Shown: positions 15,013-21,880 of the stretch, in pieces | Layout: the number at the start of each line of letters is the position of its first letter | Numbering within the stretch: position 1 is the first letter of the stretch | Origin: CAMBDS01 sp964355675 | Lineage (GTDB): Bacteria > Electryoneota > AABM5-125-24 > Hatepunaeales > Hatepunaeaceae | Direction: 5' to 3' | DNA length: 24,219 nucleotides | Assembly: GCA_964355675.1 (NCBI GenBank) | Contig: CAYHEC010000041.1 | Location: 1-24,219, forward strand | Position numbers and translations under genes: made by a program | Notes under the pieces: model-generated | Databases searched by the model: none | What the model saw: only the letters and a program-made list of their open reading frames with translations | What the model was told of the DNA's origin: nothing

Positions 15013-15577
15013 TCTTCAGGCGCAGGCCATTTTGCGCACTCTCTGCAATCCTGCCGGAATGATTTTTGCGGGATAATTTGATACATTAGTTATCATGCCT
15101 TTGCCGAGTTATCATGCCCATTGTTTGGAAACCATTTATCGTGGCTTTGACGCGTGTGTTTCCGCTTGTTTCCTGCCAAAGCCAGGGACCATCGTCCCCA
15201 ACCTCTCCCCGTCCGTCGACCGTGCAGATTGCCGGGCCATCCCGCGCATACTTTGCGCTCCAAACCGCAGACTGCGTCATTCAAGCGGTTGATTCCGCTT
15301 GCCCTTTTCTCCAAAAACTAATTTACATACATTTTCGACTGCCAAATCAGGACGCAACTGCGACCTGTTTGTCGTTTTTGGGAGTGAGAATTCACTACTG
15401 ATTGAACAGATTGCAGGCAGACGAGCGTGTCTGACTGAGGGGAAAAGTGTCGAACCGACCTACCGGTGGAGGATATCCCCGGGCAGGCGGTGAGACCGAA
15501 TAGATGTGGCAGTGGGGCGGATTGCAATCCGCCCTACTGATCAACATGAAAACAATGAAAAGTCAAAAGAGTAACTC
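15013..15577. other. Non-coding gap before the first Ig-repeat lipoprotein
   Basis: Several overlapping short open frames exist on both strands, but none has a ribosome-binding site or a protein-like sequence. The string gttatcatgcc occurs twice 18 nt apart (from 15089 and 15107). A small hairpin with arms cagac and gtctg lies near 15418-15431. The last 120 nt hold the upstream element and palindrome listed separately. Confidence 0.55.
15459..15538 (+). promoter_or_regulatory. Upstream element plus palindrome, copy 1
   Basis: The stretch 15459-15497 (cctaccggtggaggatat, ..., gcggtgagacc) recurs with few changes at about 18917-18952, upstream of the paralogous gene. It is followed in both places by a palindrome of 28 nt ending about 40 nt before the start codon. 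Here the palindrome (15511-15538) has the perfect core gggcggattgcaatccgccc at 15515-15534. Compared with 18975-19002 it differs at symmetric positions (6 with 23, 9 with 20), so pairing is kept. It could be a regulatory leader shared by the two genes, or a repeat copied along with the gene. Confidence 0.6.
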
Positions 15578-18500
15578 ATGCGAAATCTAATCACTTTCGT
15601 CATCAGCATCGTTTTGCTGATAAGCCTCGGTTGCGAGTCGGACAAGACCACCAATCCTGTCGCGCCAGCCGAGTACCAAGTCATTCTCGAAAATCTTCCC
15701 GACAGTCTCGTCTGGATGGTTGGAGAGGAGATGTCTATCCCCGTCAGCGCGCTCGTGCTTACTGCTGAGGGCAGTCTCGCGCCGGGAGTCAAGGTCGAGT
15801 TCGCCGTCACTTCGGGTGAGGGATCGTTCGACGCACACAGCTTGACCAGCGACCAGCGCGGGAGGGTCAGCGCTATCGCGTCGCTGACTCCGGCAGAAGG
15901 GTGGCAGGAGTTCGCCGCACTGTTGATCGTTCCGGGAGGAGCGAATGGCGGCAAGGTGGCCATCCGGGGAGTCCGGCAACCGGCACGAATCTCGTTCGAT
16001 GCGCCGAATACGACGTTCAAGGTTGGAGCGGGAGCGACGGTCGAGACGACGTTCAAGGCAATCTTCAGCGACTCCAATGGGGTGGGAATTACCGGATTGC
16101 CGATAACGGTCGGTTTGCAGAAGTACGATGATTCAAATCTGATTTTCGGGACGGTTTCAGCGGAACCCATGACAAACGAGACAGGCGAAGTAAGTATCCG
16201 GTTCAGCTCAGGAGGGAATTTTGGCAAGGTGAATGTGCTCGTTGAAACAGAATTGCCGGGAATGAATGAGCAGTTTGGTTCAACGCTAACGCTAAATGTT
16301 GAGCGTTTGACGAACGACGTCGGCAGTTTGACTGTGCGAGCTTTCCCGATCTATATGATTATCCCTGCCGACTCTTCCGGGTTGGCCGTATTGAGGGCGC
16401 AGGTCAGGGATGCGCACAATAACGGTATCGCGTACGTACAGGTCAACTATACAACCGACCTCGGCTCGCTGTCAAAGATAACGGCAACTGACTCAAGCGG
16501 TGTATCGACTGCCGAATTCCGGAGTAACTATGAAGAAGGGATAGCGCATATCACCGCCTCAATTCCGGGGACTAACTACGATGCGACGACTCAGATAGTG
16601 GTTCAGATAACTTCAGAATCGGGAGGATTGCTGGATCTAATGTCTGATAAAACGCAAATTACCGTTAGCAACGGGCTGGAAGTCGTCAATCTAACAGCTC
16701 ACTTACAAGACGGGGATGGCCAAAGACTTGCCAACCGACCTTTGGTCTTTACTTCGACTCATGGGGCGGTCATGAGTCCGATTTTCACCAATGCTCTCGG
16801 TATTGCTTATGCCACTTTCACTGATATAGGACTGCCATCGCTCGATAGAAATGGGAATGTCGTCCCGGCAAAGATTTACGTTAAGTACGATCCCCTGCAC
16901 CTGATTGATTCTTGTGAAGTGACGATCTTGCCGAGAAATCCGATTGCATCGATTACTTTGACCACCACGAAGAACCAGATGGGGGTAGCGAGCGGTGACA
17001 CGGCGATCATCCGGGCAACTGCAATGCTTGCAAACGGGGCATTTGCGACAACAGACTTGCCATTCCATTGGGAAATAAGAGACGACGACAGCACCTTTAT
17101 CGAGGAATGGACAGATACTTTGGGGCACTTCGGAACGTCTTCTTTTACTTTCATTCCGAGTCAATATGCTGGTCGAATAAGAGCGGGTCGGATTCGGCTA
17201 AGAGCCTGGATTGATAATGAAGACGGTAGCCGCATTTACAGCAACTATTGCACGTTTACGCTCCTGCCCGGGCCGCCGGGACGAATCCGTCTGAATGCCA
17301 GCCCCAACGAGTTGATGACCAACGATCTCGGGGCTTACTCGACCATTTCTACGCTCATCACGGATACGGCAGGCAATCCAGTAGAACCAGGAACATTAGT
17401 ACGCTTTCGGACGACATTGGGGCAGATCACTCGCTCCAATATCACCGATGATGGGGGGCAAACTGCTGTCAGATTGATCCCCGGAGCAACGGCGGGGGTG
17501 GCGGTCATTACCGGAACGGTGTTTCTGGCGGGAGGAGACTCAATAACCGGCGAGACGACGGTTACGTTCGTCCCGGGTAATCCGCATTCGATCACCCTCA
17601 CCGCCGACCCGGAGGAGATTTCGATCAGTGAGACAGGTGGTACAGAAACAACAACATTGACGGCGCGAGTCTATGATCCGACCGGCAATCTGGTGAGTCG
17701 GCCGACGACGGTGGTTTTCCGAACTTTAAATCAACCAGATCCGCCGCAAGGTTGTGCTTTCTCCAATGGGACTCGAACTGATTCAGCGATAACCGAAAAT
17801 GGGATTGGATTGATGTCACTGAGCGCGGGTTTCCAGGTCGGCGGGGTTCTGGTCAAAGCCTATACCTGGCGCGATCCCGACACCGTGTGGGCTAACCCAG
17901 AGCATACTATTCCCGGAGTCTGGCGCAGAGATACCATTTCGGTAATCAATGCTCGAGTACAGGTGATGAACGGGCCTCCTGCCGCGATCGACATCGACTA
18001 TAACACTGCCGGAATCGACGCCGGAGGCGGCATGTGGATGATCGAGGTTTCGGCGCGGGTCTATGACTCGCATCTGAACCCAGTTCGCGACGAAATTGCG
18101 GTTGGGTTTACGGTTATCCCGGACGACGTTGCTACGATCACCAATGGCAGAACGGTGAATGGAATGGCAACGGTGAACCTCTACTATCACAGCTCTACGA
18201 CTTATGAGCCGATGACGATTGCCGCCGAAGTTCAGGTCGCTAACGGACAGATAACCGCCCAGAGACGTGCAATTTTGCCACTTCAGCAAGGGCGGCTGGC
18301 GTTTCATGCCGATCCGCAAAACTGGCGGTTTGACCGTGAAAATCCAAATGATACCTGCCGGATAAGGACGTGGGTGATTTTAACTGATGGGCACGGCGTA
18401 TTGATAAACAACGCGCCGATATTGTTCACGACGGATCGGGCGCGGTTTTACTGGTACAATCAGGTTGGTGGCAGGTATGTGGCATTCTATCCGGAACCAG

Positions 18501-18691
18501 CGCGGAAACATACTGGTGATATTCAGCATCCTAATGAAAACATTGGAGTTGCTACCGTCTATCTACGCGGTGAGATGAACGACTTCTTCCTTGACGATGA
18601 GACTCTTGAGACGGAGTGTTCGGTCAGGGCTCAGGTCGAAGGGACGGAGGTTGAAACTGAGCCGATCAGGATTAATTTTACAAGGCGGTAG
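15578..18691 (+). CDS. Large Ig-repeat (Big_1-like) lipoprotein A
   Basis: A predicted surface lipoprotein of 1037 aa. The signal MRNLITFVISIVLLISLGC ends at a lipobox-like cysteine (C19), followed by ESDKTTNPVAP. The rest is a chain of Ig-like units of about 90-110 residues with the invasin/Big_1 pattern: D.HNNGIAYVQVNYTTDLGSL, then TDSSGVSTAEF, then GIAHITASI (best example about 265-345). Further units follow near 350, 465, 575 and 685. A distinctive C-terminal region (about 800-1037: GPPAAIDIDYN, DPQNWRFDRENPNDTC, LFTTDRARFYW, ATVYLRG) is shared with the next gene. The Ig fold suggests adhesion or a cell-surface stalk; no binding partner can be named. AAGAG lies 6 nt before the ATG, as in the paralog. 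Confidence 0.87.
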   Translation: MRNLITFVISIVLLISLGCESDKTTNPVAPAEYQVILENLPDSLVWMVGEEMSIPVSALVLTAEGSLAPGVKVEFAVTSGEGSFDAHSLTSDQRGRVSAIASLTPAEGWQEFAALLIVPGGANGGKVAIRGVRQPARISFDAPNTTFKVGAGATVETTFKAIFSDSNGVGITGLPITVGLQKYDDSNLIFGTVSAEPMTNETGEVSIRFSSGGNFGKVNVLVETELPGMNEQFGSTLTLNVERLTNDVGSLTVRAFPIYMIIPADSSGLAVLRAQVRDAHNNGIAYVQVNYTTDLGSLSKITATDSSGVSTAEFRSNYEEGIAHITASIPGTNYDATTQIVVQITSESGGLLDLMSDKTQITVSNGLEVVNLTAHLQDGDGQRLANRPLVFTSTHGAVMSPIFTNALGIAYATFTDIGLPSLDRNGNVVPAKIYVKYDPLHLIDSCEVTILPRNPIASITLTTTKNQMGVASGDTAIIRATAMLANGAFATTDLPFHWEIRDDDSTFIEEWTDTLGHFGTSSFTFIPSQYAGRIRAGRIRLRAWIDNEDGSRIYSNYCTFTLLPGPPGRIRLNASPNELMTNDLGAYSTISTLITDTAGNPVEPGTLVRFRTTLGQITRSNITDDGGQTAVRLIPGATAGVAVITGTVFLAGGDSITGETTVTFVPGNPHSITLTADPEEISISETGGTETTTLTARVYDPTGNLVSRPTTVVFRTLNQPDPPQGCAFSNGTRTDSAITENGIGLMSLSAGFQVGGVLVKAYTWRDPDTVWANPEHTIPGVWRRDTISVINARVQVMNGPPAAIDIDYNTAGIDAGGGMWMIEVSARVYDSHLNPVRDEIAVGFTVIPDDVATITNGRTVNGMATVNLYYHSSTTYEPMTIAAEVQVANGQITAQRRAILPLQQGRLAFHADPQNWRFDRENPNDTCRIRTWVILTDGHGVLINNAPILFTTDRARFYWYNQVGGRYVAFYPEPARKHTGDIQHPNENIGVATVYLRGEMNDFFLDDETLETECSVRAQVEGTEVETEPIRINFTRR

Positions 18692-18816
18692 TGCGAAAGT
18701 GCGAAAGTACGAAAGTGAGCAAGTGCGAAAGTGCGAAAGTGCGAAAGTGGACAAGTGGACAAGTGGGCAAGTGGGCAAGTGGGCAAGTGGGCAAGTGGCA
18801 AGTGGGCAAGTGGCAA
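18691..18816. repeat. Tandem array of an 8-bp unit
   Basis: Sixteen head-to-tail units of gtgcgaaa and variants (gtacgaaa, gtgagcaa, gtggacaa, gtgggcaa), two of them shortened to 7 nt (18795-18801 and 18810-18816). The array begins on the last base of the stop codon of lipoprotein A. The first half is gtgcgaaa-like and the second half gtgggcaa-like, so the variants are grouped, as expected from slippage or local duplication. Confidence 0.9.
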
Positions 18817-18826
18817 AGGCGGGTAG

Positions 18827-18849
18827 CCCGTCCAGCTTTGCTGGGCGGG
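18827..18849. repeat. Hairpin with ttt loop, copy 1
   Basis: The arms cccgtccagc and gctgggcggg pair over 10 bp (one G-T) around ttt. A second copy at 21747-21769 keeps the outer cccg/cggg, the agc-ttt-gct centre and the preceding gtag, but has a C-G to G-C swap inside the stem. Both are followed by taggacagcagatta after 8 or fewer bases. Confidence 0.7.
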
Positions 18850-18878
18850 GAGGGAGATAGGACAGCAGATTATAGGAA

Positions 18879-18904
18879 GTACTGCCGACAGATGTCGGCA
18901 GTAC
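18879..18904. repeat. Perfect hairpin, 12-bp stem
   Basis: The arms gtactgccgaca (18879-18890) and tgtcggcagtac (18893-18904) flank the two bases ga. It shares the ctgccga/tcggcag stem with the palindromes at 21808, 23925 and 24093 but has a different, much shorter loop. Confidence 0.75.
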
Positions 18905-18916
18905 CAAGATGGACAT

Positions 18917-19002
18917 GTCGAGCCCACCTGCCGGGGAGGATATCCCCTGCATGCGGTGAGACCAAAGTTGTGGTAGTAGTGCCGATTTAAATCGGCACTA
19001 CT
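18917..19002 (+). promoter_or_regulatory. Upstream element plus palindrome, copy 2
   Basis: Matches the element at 15459-15538: acctgccggggaggatat, then gcggtgagacc, then the 28-nt palindrome (18975-19002). The palindrome is identical to that at 26-53. It ends 39 nt before the chosen start of lipoprotein B. No gene lies in the rest of the 350-nt gap between the two lipoproteins apart from the 8-bp array and hairpins listed. Confidence 0.6.
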
Positions 19003-19041
19003 GAACCGATGACAAAACCTATGAAAAGTGAAGAGAAACCA

Positions 19042-21684
19042 ATGCAAAAGAAATTCATCATCACCATCGGCATCGCCTTACTGATGAGCCTCGGTTGTCA
19101 GAGCGACAAGATCGTCGAGCCGGGGGTGCCAGTCGTGCCAGAAGAGTACGACGTCGTATTCGTCAACATTCCGGAAAATGTCAGCCACCTGTCAAACCAA
19201 GCGTTTGACGTTCCGATTGAGGTCGTTGTCCACAAGAAGAACGGTGATCTCGGAAGTGGCGCAAGAGTTGAATTCTACCTGACGACGCAGTTCGGAACGT
19301 TCGTCTCCAATGTTGACAGTGCTGACATTGAAGGCAGAGCCTCGGCAACCTTGCGGCTGGACCCCAACAAGTTCGGCGTCTGCAAGATATTTGTGCTTGT
19401 ACCGGGCGGGAGAGTGGACGGGGAATTCCAAGTTCGACCCATTACTTTGCCAGCAAGAATGAACATCATCGGAGATGGCCATATTAAAGTAATGCCTGGA
19501 CGGAATGGGACCATTCAATTCGGTGTCACCATAACTGATTCCAACGCGGTAGAGGTTCCGGGTGTGCCTCTGGTTGCGAGACTGAGCAGTTACGAGGGAG
19601 GCGCTCATTTCGGAGTGATTTCCGCCGATCTTCTGTTCAATTCGCTCGGAGGGTTCGGCGGGGAGTGGCTGGTGGTAACGACCAACATGCCGGAGCTTGG
19701 AACGCAGATATCGGATTCTGTTGAGATTATGGTGGAACGCTTGAATAATGACATCATGTATTTGACGATAAGGGCTTTTCCGAACTTTATGAATATCCCA
19801 CGTGATTCAACCGGGAGATCGGAAATTAGAATGCAAGTCCATGATAGTAATAATATTGGAGTGCGTGATGTGATAATCGATCTGATTACCGAAATGGGGA
19901 CGATTACAACTCCAGTGATTACAGATTCATCCGGTTTGGCAAAATCATTTTGGGAAAGCAATGGCGAAAGTGGCACCGCACACATTACGGTTCGGATCAG
20001 AGGGACAGAATGGGAGGTGACATTGCGGATTATTGTCATCACTGGCCCTGCGGCAAGATTGACCCTCCATGCGGTTCCGAATTTTCTCATTTTGCCTGCG
20101 GACTCAATTGGTATGTCAATGCTCTATGCTCAAGTCACCGATGAGAATCACGTAGGAATCGCTGGTGTTCCTGTCCGATTCGTAACAGACCTTGGGTCTT
20201 TGAGCCACATAACACCTACAGATTCTTCTGGAGTGGCAACTGCAGAATTCAGGAATAATTACGAATTTGGTACCGCACACATCATTGCTTCGATCCCCGG
20301 AACGGAGTTTGAAGCGATAACGCAGATTGTTGTGGAACATGAACCGTACCCTCCCACTCAAATCGACCTGACCATCCATCCGGATACGGTCATGGTAGGA
20401 ATGGGGACCCCTGTCTCAGTGACGGCCCTGGTCACTGACAGCCACGGCAATCCGGTCGAACAAGGCACGCTCGTCCGCTTCAGTGTCGAGCCTGGCGGCG
20501 ACATCACCCCCTCGGCAGTAACGGATGAATTCGGAAGAGCAGTTCTTAGATTGATTTACGACGACAATCGGGCGGGTATCGTCGTGGTACATGCTTACAA
20601 CGGTGAAGTCTCCGACTCCGATACGCTCTGGATTTTGGCAGAGGGGATAGGTTTGAGTGATTTCAGGATTGACCCACCAACCGCACAGCCGGGGGATTCG
20701 GTCACGATCTCAGTGAGGTTGGTATCGCCAGACCACCCGCTTGCTGATTCATTGACGGTCATTTTTGTTGCATTAGGGAGCGAACCGCCCGGAGGAGCAT
20801 CATTTCCCAACGGGGAATCGCGAGACTCGGCACGCACGGTGGACGGGGTGGCAAGTATCAGGATGAACGTCGGTGAAAATGTGGGTGGACGGCTCTTAAA
20901 GATAATAACCTGGCGCGACCCGGCGACCAGATTAGATACTATCAGCGTGATCCTCTCCACCTTTCAGGTCGTCGCCGGGCCTCCCGCCGCGATCGACATC
21001 GATATTAACGGCAACGGCGAAGACGCTGGCGATGGCAATTGGCGGATAGCGGTTTCGGCACGAGTTTATGACCGTCACCTCAACCCGGTCGGTGACGTCG
21101 ATGTTATCTTCAGCGTGTCGCCGGATAGTATTGCCTCTGTTGTGCCGGGAAGGCGTGGTTCGGCGTGGATTATCTATCATGGTGGGCGAACCTTCAATCC
21201 GATTACCATCACGGCAAGCGTCGATACCGGCAATGGCGAAGTGACTGCCAGCCGCGAATACCGTCTGCCGCTTCAGGGTGGTCATCTTGAGCTGACAATT
21301 GATCCTCAGAACTGGATGTTCGACCGCGGACGACCGAACGACACGTGTCTGGTCAGAGTGACGGCTGTATTGGAAGACGGGCAAGGGACTCCAGTCAATA
21401 ATATGCCGATCCTCTTCCGCACAGACCGGGCAAGACTGTATTGGCGCGATGAGATTAATGGACGATACAGGGCATTCTACCCCGAAGCAGTGCGAAAATA
21501 CACCGGTATCGTTAATCAAAACCACAACGAGCCTCCCGGCACGGCAACGGTCTATTTACGTGGAAGGATGGAAGATGGTTTTCTTGATGACTTTTCTCTG
21601 GAGGTGATTGTCCACATCGAAGCCTCCGTCGAAGGGTATGACGTTTCCACTGATCCGGGATTCGTCTTCTTCACAAGACATTAA
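19042..21684 (+). CDS. Large Ig-repeat (Big_1-like) lipoprotein B, paralog of A
   Basis: A predicted surface lipoprotein of 880 aa. The signal MQKKFIITIGIALLMSLGC ends at C19 and is followed by QSDKIVEPG, closely like lipoprotein A. It shares with A the N-terminal unit, the ERLNNDI...TIRAFPNFMNIP region, the Big_1-like unit VTDENHVGIAGVPVRFVTDL/TDSSGVATAEF and the whole C-terminal region (GPPAAIDIDING, DPQNWMFDRGRPNDTC, LFRTDRARLYW, ATVYLRG). It has fewer units in the middle, so the two differ by gain or loss of Ig repeats. ATG at 19042 is preferred over the in-frame ATGs at 19009 and 19021. It directly begins the signal peptide, has AAGAG 6 nt upstream as in A, and the upstream ATG in A is out of frame. 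Confidence 0.87.
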   Translation: MQKKFIITIGIALLMSLGCQSDKIVEPGVPVVPEEYDVVFVNIPENVSHLSNQAFDVPIEVVVHKKNGDLGSGARVEFYLTTQFGTFVSNVDSADIEGRASATLRLDPNKFGVCKIFVLVPGGRVDGEFQVRPITLPARMNIIGDGHIKVMPGRNGTIQFGVTITDSNAVEVPGVPLVARLSSYEGGAHFGVISADLLFNSLGGFGGEWLVVTTNMPELGTQISDSVEIMVERLNNDIMYLTIRAFPNFMNIPRDSTGRSEIRMQVHDSNNIGVRDVIIDLITEMGTITTPVITDSSGLAKSFWESNGESGTAHITVRIRGTEWEVTLRIIVITGPAARLTLHAVPNFLILPADSIGMSMLYAQVTDENHVGIAGVPVRFVTDLGSLSHITPTDSSGVATAEFRNNYEFGTAHIIASIPGTEFEAITQIVVEHEPYPPTQIDLTIHPDTVMVGMGTPVSVTALVTDSHGNPVEQGTLVRFSVEPGGDITPSAVTDEFGRAVLRLIYDDNRAGIVVVHAYNGEVSDSDTLWILAEGIGLSDFRIDPPTAQPGDSVTISVRLVSPDHPLADSLTVIFVALGSEPPGGASFPNGESRDSARTVDGVASIRMNVGENVGGRLLKIITWRDPATRLDTISVILSTFQVVAGPPAAIDIDINGNGEDAGDGNWRIAVSARVYDRHLNPVGDVDVIFSVSPDSIASVVPGRRGSAWIIYHGGRTFNPITITASVDTGNGEVTASREYRLPLQGGHLELTIDPQNWMFDRGRPNDTCLVRVTAVLEDGQGTPVNNMPILFRTDRARLYWRDEINGRYRAFYPEAVRKYTGIVNQNHNEPPGTATVYLRGRMEDGFLDDFSLEVIVHIEASVEGYDVSTDPGFVFFTRH

Positions 21685-21699
21685 GGGCAATGCGCGTAG

Positions 21700-21718
21700 G
21701 TCGGGCAGCCTGCCCGAC
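21700..21718. repeat. Small hairpin after lipoprotein B
   Basis: The arms gtcgggca and tgcccgac flank gcc, 16 nt after the stop codon of lipoprotein B. No T-tract follows, so it is not a standard terminator. It is the first of a run of hairpins filling the gap to 21880. Confidence 0.65.
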
Positions 21719-21746
21719 GGTAGGAACAAAAGACCAACGCGTGTAG

Positions 21747-21769
21747 CCCGGCGAGCTTTGCTCGGCGGG
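21747..21769. repeat. Hairpin with ttt loop, copy 2
   Basis: The arms cccggcgagc and gctcggcggg pair with one mismatch around ttt. See 18827-18849 for the related copy with a compensating stem change. Confidence 0.7.
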
Positions 21770-21776
21770 GTTGTAG

Positions 21777-21806
21777 GACAGCAGATTAAGCAGATTAAGC
21801 AGATTG
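21777..21806. repeat. Three tandem copies of a 9-nt unit
   Basis: agcagatta repeats two and a half to three times head to tail between two hairpins. A single copy occurs at the matching place at about 18864-18872, so the unit expanded here. Confidence 0.7.
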
Positions 21807-21807
21807 G

Positions 21808-21831
21808 CTGCCGACCACAGGGGGTCGGCAG
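21808..21831. repeat. Fixed-loop palindrome between genes
   Basis: The arms ctgccgacc (21808-21816) and ggtcggcag (21823-21831) flank acaggg. The same 24 nt recur at 23925-23948 and 24093-24116, where they are part of an open reading frame. This intergenic copy shows the palindrome exists as a unit independent of the protein. Confidence 0.85.
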
Positions 21832-21880
21832 AAGAGCTTTGGGTCATTGGCATTACAAATTTAAAATCACGGAGATTCAC

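Noticed and set aside
15095..15527. Cluster of 60-95-codon frames on both strands before lipoprotein A
   Set aside because: No ribosome-binding sites, atypical composition and mutual overlap; treated as non-coding.
16703..17164. 153-codon minus-strand frame, and similar ones at 17816-18319 and 20932-21525
   Set aside because: All are antisense to the continuous Ig-repeat lipoprotein genes and lack domain features.
18691..18816. Possible CRISPR array
   Set aside because: Units are only 8 nt and directly adjacent, with no spacers and no cas genes nearby; it is a simple tandem repeat.
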